The position numbers were made by a program, and so were the translations under genes. Positions 7,881-14,898 of a stretch of 49,239 bases of DNA are shown piece after piece (the stretch's first letter is position 1; each line of letters opens with the position of its first letter). The stretch is taken from contig JAFEGO010000003.1 in the NCBI GenBank assembly GCA_018239845.1, positions 1 through 49,239 of the forward strand. Direction: 5' to 3'. The stretch is from Verrucomicrobiota bacterium (lineage in GTDB: Bacteria > Verrucomicrobiota > Verrucomicrobiia > Opitutales > Opitutaceae). Below the pieces are notes generated by a model. That model made no database searches and was not told the DNA's origin. It worked only from the letters and a program-made list of their open reading frames with translations.

Positions 7881-8770
7881 GGGAAGATGAGCCGGTCGGC
7901 CACGAGCGAGGCGAGGAGGAGCGGCAGGTAGGCGATGGAGACGAGGAAGAGCTTGCGCGCCGCGAGGTCGCGGCCCGCCGGCCGCAGGAAGACAATCGCG
8001 CGCCAGAGGAACCAGACGCCGAAGACCGCCGCCGCGCCGAAGTACCACCACGTCGTGAGACCGAGCCACGTCGGCAGGAGCGTCACGACCACGAGGGCGA
8101 GGGTGTTGATGAGCGACCACGCGGCGACCCACGCGCCGGACTGGTCGCGCACGGGGAGCATCGGGAAGTTGACGCCCGAGTAGTCGCGGCGGTGCGTCCA
8201 CGCCACGGCCATGAAGTGCGGGATCTGCCAGAAGAAGAGGATGCCGAAGAGGATCCAGCCGAGCGCCGTGACGCGGCTCTCGCCCGCGGACCAGCCGATG
8301 AGCGGGGGAAACGCGCCGGCGATGGCGCCGATCTCCGTGCTCCAGCGCGACCAGCGCTTGGCCGGCGTGTACCAGCAAAGGTAGGACACGATGGTCAGCA
8401 GCGTGAAGAGCGCGGCGAGCGGGTGGACCTTGGCGAAGAGCAGAAACAGCGCGGCGATGCACATCAGCATGCCGAGCACGAAGGCGGAGCCGGTCGGGAC
8501 CTTGCCGGAGGGGATCGGGCGCTGCGCGGTGCGGGTCATGCGCGCATCGGTGTCGTGCTCCATCCACTGGTTGAGCGCGGCGACGCCGCCGGCGGCGAGG
8601 GAGGTACCGACGACCACGCAGATGAGCTTCAGCGGCTGGTGACCCGGACGCGCGGCCGCATAGCCGACGAGCGCGGTGATCACCGACAGCATGCTGAGCC
8701 GCGGCTTGGTCAGCTCGAGATAGTCGCCGAAGCGGGCGGGCGCGGGGGCGGTGGGCGCGGACTCGTTCAT
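7877..8770 (-). CDS. ctaB: Protoheme IX farnesyltransferase (heme O synthase)
   Basis: A 297-residue UbiA-superfamily prenyltransferase with about nine membrane segments. It converts heme B to heme O with farnesyl diphosphate, the first step towards heme A for the oxidase encoded nearby. The first Asp-rich motif is visible as NQWMEHDTDARMTRT followed by RPIPSGK, and FFWQIPHFMAVAW is a family hallmark of the second conserved loop. The length is normal. It overlaps ctaA by 4 bases upstream and the DUF420 gene by 4 bases downstream, so all three are likely one coupled unit. The ATG at 8770 directly follows the overlap and precedes the conserved ELTKPRLS segment. Confidence 0.95.
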   Translation of the reverse strand: MNESAPTAPAPARFGDYLELTKPRLSMLSVITALVGYAAARPGHQPLKLICVVVGTSLAAGGVAALNQWMEHDTDARMTRTAQRPIPSGKVPTGSAFVLGMLMCIAALFLLFAKVHPLAALFTLLTIVSYLCWYTPAKRWSRWSTEIGAIAGAFPPLIGWSAGESRVTALGWILFGILFFWQIPHFMAVAWTHRRDYSGVNFPMLPVRDQSGAWVAAWSLINTLALVVVTLLPTWLGLTTWWYFGAAAVFGVWFLWRAIVFLRPAGRDLAARKLFLVSIAYLPLLLASLVADRLIFP

Positions 8771-9753
8771 GCGGCGGGCTTGGCCTCGATCACGTCGCGG
8801 TGGGCGAGGAGGGTGAGGCCGAAGGTCGTGACGAGGAGCAGCGCGCCGCAGACGACGTGGCCGGTCGTGATGTGCGGCTGGCGGAGCTGCCAGATCACAT
8901 GCGCGCCGAGCAGTACCTGCAGCGCGAGCAGCGCGATCATCACGGAGGCGCCGCAGCGCATGACCAGCGAGGTCCCTTTGCCAAACCACAGGCCGATGGC
9001 GAAGGCGATGAGCGCGATCGAAAGCAGCAGCGCCATGACGCGGTGAGCAAAGTGGATCGCCACGCGGAAATCCCACGCGGCCGGCACCAGGCTGTGGTCG
9101 GCGGTGGCGTAGGGGAAGGTGGGGATGGCGAGGCCGGCGGCGTTGTGCCGCATGATGGCGGCCACGGTGAGTTGGATGAGCAGCAGCGCGACGCAGGTGA
9201 AGCCGAGCCGGCGCACGAGGTTACTGACCGGGCGGGCGCGTTCGATCCAGCCGCGGGAGCTGCCGATGGCGATGGCGATGAGGAGGCAGGCGTAGATTTG
9301 CGCGAGCACGCCGTGCGGGATGCGCAACATCTGGCCGAGCGTCATGGCGAAGCCCGGCACGTGCACGTGGTCGAGCAGCACGCGGGTGCCGCCGAGCACG
9401 CCCTGGATGACGACGATGGCGAGCGCCCACCATGCCAGTTTACGCAGCCACGCGCGCGACTCGCGCCGTGCGAGCCAGACCACGAGGCCGATGGTGATGA
9501 GCCCCATCGTCATGGCCGAGAGCCGGTGCGAGTGCTCGGCAAACATCGAGAGGTTGGTCAGCCAGCCGTGGGGGTTGACCGAGCCGTTGGAGAGCGGCCA
9601 GTCGGGAAACGCCATGCCGGCGCCGATGCTGGTGGTGAAGGCCCCGAGCGTCACGAGCAGGAACACCCAGACGCCACCCGCCGCCGCGAAGAGCGCGAGG
9701 GCGGGTTTGTAATGGCTGGTGCGGCCGGTGGCGGCGTTCTGGTCCATGAGCAT
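8767..9753 (-). CDS. ctaA: Heme A synthase, COX15/CtaA family
   Basis: A 328-residue eight-helix membrane protein that oxidises the C8 methyl of heme O to the formyl of heme A. The four family histidines are recognisable: FAEHSHRLSA, RIPHGVLAQ, HFAHRVMAL and the last in ITTGHVVCG. The two-fold internal similarity typical of CtaA is visible between the halves. It is the first gene of the minus-strand heme A operon, and its stop overlaps the ctaB start. ATG codons at 9753 and 9747 are both possible, and neither has a clear ribosome binding site. The gene is divergent from the SCO gene, with only about 80 bases between them. Confidence 0.95.
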   Translation of the reverse strand: MLMDQNAATGRTSHYKPALALFAAAGGVWVFLLVTLGAFTTSIGAGMAFPDWPLSNGSVNPHGWLTNLSMFAEHSHRLSAMTMGLITIGLVVWLARRESRAWLRKLAWWALAIVVIQGVLGGTRVLLDHVHVPGFAMTLGQMLRIPHGVLAQIYACLLIAIAIGSSRGWIERARPVSNLVRRLGFTCVALLLIQLTVAAIMRHNAAGLAIPTFPYATADHSLVPAAWDFRVAIHFAHRVMALLLSIALIAFAIGLWFGKGTSLVMRCGASVMIALLALQVLLGAHVIWQLRQPHITTGHVVCGALLLVTTFGLTLLAHRDVIEAKPAA

Positions 9754-9833
9754 TAAGAACAGGCAGCAGAAGCGGCCTTGCTGTCATCCGCAAACCCTTT
9801 GACAATTTTTTCCTCCGGCGAATCCGTAGTGTG

Positions 9834-10724
9834 ATGAAATCTTATGCCCTCGCCCTCCTCGGCGCCTGCCTGCTGGCGGGCACGGCCGCCTGCCAGAAGC
9901 AGTCCACGGACACGGCGGCGAGCCCGGCCCCGCAGGAGAAGCGCCACCCCCTGACCGGCGAGGTGATCTCGGCCGACACCACGAGGAATATCCTGGTAGT
10001 CCGCCACAACGACATCCCCGGCGTCATGCCGGCGATGACGATGGAGTTTGCCGTGAGTGCGGGCGATGCGGCGGTGGCCAAGCCCGGGCAGCACATCCGC
10101 GCCGACCTGATCCCCTCCGACAAGGGCCCGTGGCGCCTGGAAAAAATCTGGCCCGACGACGCCGCGACCAGCGCCGAGATCGACGCGCAGGCCAAGGCCC
10201 TGCGGCAGGACACCCTGATCCGCGGCCAGGGCGCGTACCGCGAGATCGGCGAGCAGCTGCCCACCTTCGCCTTGCTCGACCAGGAGGGCCGCGTGGTCGA
10301 GAGCGCGCGTTTCCGCGGCAAGCAGGTCATGCTCAACTTCATCTTCTCGCGCTGCCCGGTCGCCACGATGTGCCCGGCCTCGACGATGAAGATGATGAGC
10401 ACGCAGAAACTCGCCCGCGAGGCCGGCGTGAAAAACCTCGAGCTCGTCTCCATCACGCTCGATCCTGCCTACGACACGCCCGGCGTGCTCAAGGACTACG
10501 CCGCCGTGCGGCACATCGACACGAGCAACTTTTCGTTTCTCACCGGCCCGGAGAGCGCGATCAAGGATCTGCTCACGCAGTTCGGCGTGCTCGCGGAGTT
10601 CAAGGGCGACCTGCTCACGCACACGCTGACGACGCTGCTCATCGATGAAAACGGCAAGATCATCCACCGCGCCGACGGCAGCGTGTGGGAGCCGAAGGAA
10701 TTCGTGGCGAAGATGACGCACTGA
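9834..10724 (+). CDS. SCO1/SenC-family copper chaperone with N-terminal CusF-like domain, lipoprotein
   Basis: A 296-residue protein. A lipoprotein signal ends in LAGTAAC (Cys20). Residues about 37-105 resemble the CusF/SenC-associated copper-binding domain (HPLTGEV, then IPGVMPAMTMEF). Residues about 137-296 form the thioredoxin-like SCO domain. The copper site cysteines are Cys174 and Cys180 in RCPVATMCP, a Cx5C spacing rather than the classical Cx3C. The third ligand is probably His263. It should deliver copper to the CuA site of subunit II. It is divergent from ctaA, with a TTGACA at 9799-9804 as a possible -35 element. The ATG at 9834 is preferred to an overlapping GTG at 9831. Confidence 0.9.
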   Translation: MKSYALALLGACLLAGTAACQKQSTDTAASPAPQEKRHPLTGEVISADTTRNILVVRHNDIPGVMPAMTMEFAVSAGDAAVAKPGQHIRADLIPSDKGPWRLEKIWPDDAATSAEIDAQAKALRQDTLIRGQGAYREIGEQLPTFALLDQEGRVVESARFRGKQVMLNFIFSRCPVATMCPASTMKMMSTQKLAREAGVKNLELVSITLDPAYDTPGVLKDYAAVRHIDTSNFSFLTGPESAIKDLLTQFGVLAEFKGDLLTHTLTTLLIDENGKIIHRADGSVWEPKEFVAKMTH

Positions 10725-11647
10725 TGAGCACGCTCACCCAGAAGCTCAGCCGCCCGCAGTGGCGGCAGGCGGCGTGGATCACCGGCACGGCCGTCGCGAT
10801 CTTCCTGACCTTCCGCTGGCTGCCGACGGGCACGAATCTGAACCACATGGATTTCCGCGTGGACGCGCGCAACTCCATCGACTTCTGCGACCCGGCCAAC
10901 CCGCAGTTCGTCCCGGTGGTGACGGCTGTCTCGCCCGTGACGATGACGCTCAGCTTCGCCACGCCGCCCGTGACCGGCCAGCCCGCCGAGGGCACGCTCG
11001 TGCTGCGCACCTCCAGCGGCAAGGTCATCGAGCCGGTGGACCTGCTCGTGGCGCACACGAAGCTGCTGCACCTGCTGATCGCCGACCCGACGCTGACCGA
11101 CTACCAGCACGTGCACCCCGAGCCGGGCCGCACGCGCGGGGAGTGGACATTTTCCTTCACGCCGCGGCTCAACGGCGTCTACCGCATCTTCGCCGACTTC
11201 ACGCCGGTGGCGACGGCGCGCAGCCTGTATTCATTTGTTGATGTCACACCGAGCGGATCGGTGCCCGGCGCCGCGAAGGCGCCCGCGCCCGCGTGGATTG
11301 TGGCGCAGGAGGGCTACCGCTTCATGCTGGAGCCGGCGGTGCTGCCGGTGCGCGCGGGCAAGGTGGCGGACCTCACGTTTTCCATCGTGCGGGCCGACGG
11401 CGGCCCGGTGGCGATGGGGCCGGTGATGGGCGCTTACGCGCACCTCGTGGCCTTCGATGACCAGCGCAGCGGCTTTGCGCACCTGCACCCGATGGAGACG
11501 GACCTCGCGCAGCTGCCCGATGCGAAGCAGCCGGTGTTGCATTTCAAGATCACGATCCCGCGCGCGGGCCGCTATGTGATCTGGGCGCAGGTGGTGCTCG
11601 CCGACAAGGAGACCTTCGTGCCCTTCTGGTTCGACGTCGCGCCCTGA
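10724..11647 (+). CDS. Membrane-anchored protein with two HxHP-containing domains
   Basis: A 307-residue protein of unknown function. A membrane anchor at about 17-33 follows a short cytoplasmic tail. The rest is predicted periplasmic and made of two similar beta-rich domains. The first (about 55-180) contains HTKLLHLLIAD, then YQHVHPE and NGVYRIFADF. The second (about 195-307) contains GAYAHLVAFDD, then FAHLHPME and AGRYVIWAQ. The duplicated His-rich HxHP motifs suggest metal, probably copper, binding. The ATG overlaps the SCO stop codon by one base (TGATG), so translational coupling to the copper chaperone is likely. That context supports a role in copper handling for the oxidase, but no activity is established. 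Confidence 0.75.
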   Translation: MSTLTQKLSRPQWRQAAWITGTAVAIFLTFRWLPTGTNLNHMDFRVDARNSIDFCDPANPQFVPVVTAVSPVTMTLSFATPPVTGQPAEGTLVLRTSSGKVIEPVDLLVAHTKLLHLLIADPTLTDYQHVHPEPGRTRGEWTFSFTPRLNGVYRIFADFTPVATARSLYSFVDVTPSGSVPGAAKAPAPAWIVAQEGYRFMLEPAVLPVRAGKVADLTFSIVRADGGPVAMGPVMGAYAHLVAFDDQRSGFAHLHPMETDLAQLPDAKQPVLHFKITIPRAGRYVIWAQVVLADKETFVPFWFDVAP

Positions 11648-11668
11648 GCGCGGTGCAGCGTTCCGGCG

Positions 11669-12412
11669 TCAGCCGACCGCGGGCAGCCGGATCACGAAGG
11701 AGGAGCCTTGGCCGAGTCCGGCGCTTTGCGCCCTGACGGAGCCATCCATGCGGGTGACGAGGTTTCGCGTCAGCAGAAGGCCCAGGCCATAGCCGCGCTG
11801 GGCGCGGCCGACGGCGGGGCTGACGGAAGCGAAACGGTCGAAAACGCGGGGCAGGTAATCTGGTGCGATGCCCTGGCCGTTGTCCGTCACGCGGATTTCA
11901 ACCTCGGCGCCGCGGCGCTCCAGCGTCAGCGCGATCCGGCCTTTACGCGGCGTGAATTTCAGGGCGTTCTCCAACAGTTGCGCGACGGCCTGCTGCAACC
12001 GGCGATCGTCGGCCCGCACGGCCCCGACGCCTGCGCCCACGGCAAACTCGAGCTGGATGCCGGCTTCCTCGGCCGTGGGGCGGGCGGCCTCGATCGCGCG
12101 CTGCAGCGCGGGCTGCGGGTCGATTTCATGGAGATCGAGCTGGGCCCGGCCGGAGATGATCTCGGCGATGTCCACGAGCCCGTCGATCACGGCCTGCTGC
12201 TCGCGGATCGACTCCTCGATGGCATCGAGCCCCTCGCGCAGGCGCTCCGCATCAGGCGGGGCATCGGGGGTGTTGAGAATACGGGCCCAGAGCAGGGCGG
12301 AGGAGAGGGGAGTGCGCAGCTCGTGCGCCATGTGGGCGATCAGCCGCTCGGTCGCGGCGTCAACGAGTTCGCTTTCCGGCGGCACGGGAGGAGTGGCGGG
12401 GGCCGTTTTCAT
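11669..12412 (-). CDS. Sensor histidine kinase without a sensor domain
   Basis: A 247-residue protein of only kinase modules. HisKA is at about 20-90, with the phospho-acceptor His30 in MAHELRTPLS. HATPase_c occupies about 130-247, with LLENALKFTP (N box), VTDNGQGIAPDY (G1 box), then DRFASV and GYGLGLLLTRNL (G2 box). There is no signal peptide, membrane helix, PAS or GAF domain. It must receive input from a partner protein or be a soluble cytoplasmic kinase. The frame is open upstream to 12589, but the extension is not family-like, so the ATG at 12412 is preferred. The NarL-type regulator at 13942-14658 is the nearest possible partner, though NarL regulators usually pair with HisKA_3 kinases. 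Confidence 0.88.
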   Translation of the reverse strand: MKTAPATPPVPPESELVDAATERLIAHMAHELRTPLSSALLWARILNTPDAPPDAERLREGLDAIEESIREQQAVIDGLVDIAEIISGRAQLDLHEIDPQPALQRAIEAARPTAEEAGIQLEFAVGAGVGAVRADDRRLQQAVAQLLENALKFTPRKGRIALTLERRGAEVEIRVTDNGQGIAPDYLPRVFDRFASVSPAVGRAQRGYGLGLLLTRNLVTRMDGSVRAQSAGLGQGSSFVIRLPAVG

Positions 12413-12572
12413 GAGTTTGAATCGCGCGGCATGGCGTTGAACATGGCAGGTATCCGGCGACGGTAAAGAAAGCTTAGCCGCGCCCGGCAACCAGACAGGG
12501 AAACACCGGGCGGGTTCGCGAGGACGGAACCTTCGCCGGCCGAATGAAACTATCGCAGCGTTTTCCTTGCCC

Positions 12573-12737
12573 ATGAATCCATCCACCACCTGGCCCCACC
12601 GCGCCGTTGAACTGATGCACGAACTGTGGGACGCGATCTTGGAAGAGGAAGCGATCCTCGAGGAATCCGGTTGGGAGCCGGGTGAAGGCGAGCCCGGCCT
12701 GGAGGATACTTCCTCGTCCGGACCGTCCTTGGGTTAG
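12573..12737 (+). CDS. Possible small acidic protein (54 residues)
   Basis: An ATG-to-TAG frame of 54 residues, too short for most gene callers. It begins MNPSTTWPHRAVELMHELWD and continues with an acidic stretch containing AILEEEAILEESGWEP. The N-terminal half could form an amphipathic helix. Third codon positions are mostly G or C, like real genes nearby. No clear ribosome binding site precedes it. It lies between the divergent histidine kinase and the CsbD gene. The function is unknown and expression is unproven. Confidence 0.4.
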   Translation: MNPSTTWPHRAVELMHELWDAILEEEAILEESGWEPGEGEPGLEDTSSSGPSLG

Positions 12738-12867
12738 CGAACATCATGGTGGGGCGATGCCCCATGGGTCTGAGCGTAATCAGCCCCATTTCGGGTGGTG
12801 AGAGGATGGGCTATCCTGCCTGTACCCGGAAAAATCCGGGCCAACAAAACAACCCAAGGATATCACC

Positions 12868-13077
12868 ATGAATATGAATGCCACCACGATGAAGCTGAAG
12901 GGAAACTGGAACGTCACCAAGGGTAAGCTGAAGCAGAAGTACGCGAACCTCACCGACAGCGACCTCCTCTACGAGGAAGGCCGCGAGGACGAGCTGATCG
13001 GTCGCATCGAGAAACGCACCGGCGCGGCCCGCGCGGAGATCGACCGTTTTCTGAAGGAAGACTGCGGCTGCGTCTGA
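12868..13077 (+). CDS. CsbD-family stress protein
   Basis: A 69-residue hydrophilic protein matching the CsbD pattern: MKLKGNWNVTKGKLKQKY, then a LTDSDL turn, then GREDELIGRIEKRTG. CsbD proteins are small general-stress proteins whose biochemical role is unknown. An AAGGA ribosome binding site lies at about 12855-12859. Upstream at 12825-12840 is a short perfect hairpin. The two cysteines at the C-terminus (DCGCV) are an unusual addition for the family. It heads a stress-type group with the YciE-like and DUF2934 genes. The next gene starts 53 bases downstream. Confidence 0.88.
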   Translation: MNMNATTMKLKGNWNVTKGKLKQKYANLTDSDLLYEEGREDELIGRIEKRTGAARAEIDRFLKEDCGCV

Positions 13078-13130
13078 GCGCCATAGCCTTTTCCCGCGTC
13101 CGTTTTTTTTAACTCCGAATCCCTCCGACG

Positions 13131-13640
13131 ATGTTTAACCACAAAATCCACAATCTTAACGATCTCCTCATCGAGGAGCTGAAAGATCTCTACAGTGCCG
13201 AGGAGCAGATGGAAAAAGCCCTGCCTCGCATGGCCAAGGCCGCCCACGATGGCGCGCTCCGCCAGGCCTTCGAAAGCCACCACGAGGAAACGATCCGCCA
13301 CCGCGAGCGCCTTGAGCAGGTGTTCGCGCTGCTCAATGTGCCGGCCAAAAAGCGGCACTGCCAGGCCATGGAAGGCCTTGTGGCCGAGGGCAAGGAAGCC
13401 ATCGGCGAAGATGCGGCTCCCGCCGTCCGCGATGCCGCGCTGATCGTGGCCGCGCAGAAGGCCGAGCACTACGAGATCGCCAGCTATGGCAGCGTCCGCA
13501 CCTTTGCGGATCTGCTCGGGCACCTCGAAGTCGGCCGGCTGCTCCAGGCCACGCTCGAGGAGGAAGCGGCGACGGACAAACACCTGACCACGCTCTCCCA
13601 GTCGCTGAACGTGCGGGCACAGACCGAAGTCCATGCCTAA
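13131..13640 (+). CDS. DUF892 ferritin-like protein (YciE family)
   Basis: A 169-residue, almost entirely helical protein of the DUF892/YciE family. The family opening is visible (LNDLLIEELKDLYSAEEQ), then MEKALPRMAKAA, an ESHHEETIRHRERLEQVF helix, a KAEHYEIASYGSVRTFA helix and EEEAATDKHL. The Glu and His residues on these four helices correspond to a ferritin-like di-iron site. YciE proteins are stress-linked and often lie next to small stress genes, as here after CsbD. The function is probably protective, by inference. It overlaps the next gene by 8 bases, suggesting coupled translation. Confidence 0.88.
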   Translation: MFNHKIHNLNDLLIEELKDLYSAEEQMEKALPRMAKAAHDGALRQAFESHHEETIRHRERLEQVFALLNVPAKKRHCQAMEGLVAEGKEAIGEDAAPAVRDAALIVAAQKAEHYEIASYGSVRTFADLLGHLEVGRLLQATLEEEAATDKHLTTLSQSLNVRAQTEVHA

Positions 13641-13917
13641 GTCGCGTCCAGTCGTAAGGCCCACGGCCACCCCGGCGCCGGTCGAGCGGCCCAACCGGGA
13701 CTTGCAGGCAGAGATCACGCATCAGGCCCAACAGTTGTGGCGCAGCTACGGCCAGCCCCACGGCCGAGACCTCGATATCTGGCTCGAAGCCGAGCGGCAG
13801 GTACTCGGGGCGGATCCCTTGGTCCGCCTTGATCAAGGCGGAGGTGCGGTGTCGGCGGCGGAATTCGCCGCCGGCAGCGCACCCATCGCGCCGCCGCCGG
13901 GTCGGCGGAACGGGTGA
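13633..13917 (+). CDS. DUF2934 domain protein
   Basis: A 94-residue protein. The N-terminal 25 residues are Pro/Arg-rich and probably disordered. The DUF2934 core spans about 24-62, with ITHQAQQLWRSYGQPHGRDL, then IWLEAERQVLG, the family hallmark. The C-terminal tail is Ala/Gly/Pro-rich. The function of DUF2934 is unknown, and members occur frequently beside stress and ferritin-like genes. The start codon lies within the 3' end of the YciE-like gene. The gene is convergent with the response regulator downstream, with only 24 bases between the two stops. Confidence 0.8.
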   Translation: MPKSRPVVRPTATPAPVERPNRDLQAEITHQAQQLWRSYGQPHGRDLDIWLEAERQVLGADPLVRLDQGGGAVSAAEFAAGSAPIAPPPGRRNG

Positions 13918-13941
13918 GTTTTTATCCAACGGCGAGCGCCG

Positions 13942-14658
13942 TCAGGAGATGGCCTCGCTCTTGACCCACTGGATGGCGTAGCGGACGAGGTCCGCTCCGG
14001 AGGTGAGCTGGAGCTTCAGCTTCAGGTGCTCGCGGTAGGAATCGATTGTCTTCACGCTGAGGTTGAGCCGCGTGGCGATTTCCCGGGTGCTGAAGCCGTT
14101 GCCGATCAGCTGGAATACCTCCATCTCGCGGTCGCTCAGCGATTCGACGGGCGAGGCGGCGAGCTCGGGCCGGCGGTGGCCGATGGTCTGCTGCAGCATG
14201 CGGGTCTTGATCTGGTCGCTGATGAAAAAATCGCCCTTCAGCACCGTGCGGATGGCGGTCAGCACCTTGGCGCTCGCATCCTGTTTCATCACGTAGCCCA
14301 TGGCGCCGGCGCGCAGCGCGCGTTCGGCGTACAGGGTCTCGTCGTGCATCGACATCACCAAGATGCTGAGGTCGGCCAGCAGGGCCTTCAGGTTCTTGAT
14401 CAGCTCCAAGCCGCTGCTCGCCTTGAGCGAGATGTCGATGATGGCGAGATCGGGCTTGAGCTTCTGGATGAGGTCGAGCGCGCCCGCCGCGCTGGCGGCC
14501 TCGCCGCAGACCATGAGGTCGGGCTCCTGATTGATGAGGACCGCGATGCCTTGGCGCGTGATCGGGTGATCGTCCGCCAGGAAGATTTTTTTCTTGGCCG
14601 GATCGGCGGCAGCGGGTGCGGGTGCTATAGGAGAGGCTACGGCGACGTTCTTTTTCAT
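13942..14658 (-). CDS. NarL/FixJ-type response regulator
   Basis: A 238-residue two-domain regulator. The receiver domain covers about 24-145: acidic pocket FLADDH, phospho-acceptor Asp75 in LAIIDISLKA, then the conserved Ser in VMSMHD and Lys in GYVMKQDA. The LuxR-type helix-turn-helix covers about 170-235 (LSDREMEVFQLIGNG, then FSTREIATRLNLSVKTIDSY). The first 20 residues are Ala/Pro-rich and probably disordered. It is transcribed away from the glycosidase-like gene, with about 240 bases between them for promoters. A cognate kinase is not adjacent in the same direction. The kinase at 11669-12412 is the nearest candidate. Confidence 0.93.
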   Translation of the reverse strand: MKKNVAVASPIAPAPAAADPAKKKIFLADDHPITRQGIAVLINQEPDLMVCGEAASAAGALDLIQKLKPDLAIIDISLKASSGLELIKNLKALLADLSILVMSMHDETLYAERALRAGAMGYVMKQDASAKVLTAIRTVLKGDFFISDQIKTRMLQQTIGHRRPELAASPVESLSDREMEVFQLIGNGFSTREIATRLNLSVKTIDSYREHLKLKLQLTSGADLVRYAIQWVKSEAIS

Positions 14659-14898
14659 AGGGGAGCGATACGGGAAAGAAGAATTCTGGACCGAAAGATT
14701 CGCGCGCAGTGCCCCGCCGGCCGGTTTTTATTTGAAAAGAATCCCGGGCCGTTTGGCGGATGAAATCCATAAGTGCATCAGCGTATGCTGCATCCCGGCC
14801 GGGTTGTAGTGCCCGTCTGGGTATGGTGACTTCCGCTTCCTCGCGGTGCCGCCATGAATTTCAGGTCGGGCCGGCACCATCATGGTCAACGCCGGACT

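Noticed and set aside
11649..11681. CGCGGT/ACCGCG pairing between convergent genes as terminator
   Set aside because: Six pairs with a 21-base loop and no T run; too weak.
13929..13942. ACGGC-GAGC-GCCGT hairpin between two convergent genes as terminator
   Set aside because: The stem is short and no T run follows on either strand within a useful distance.
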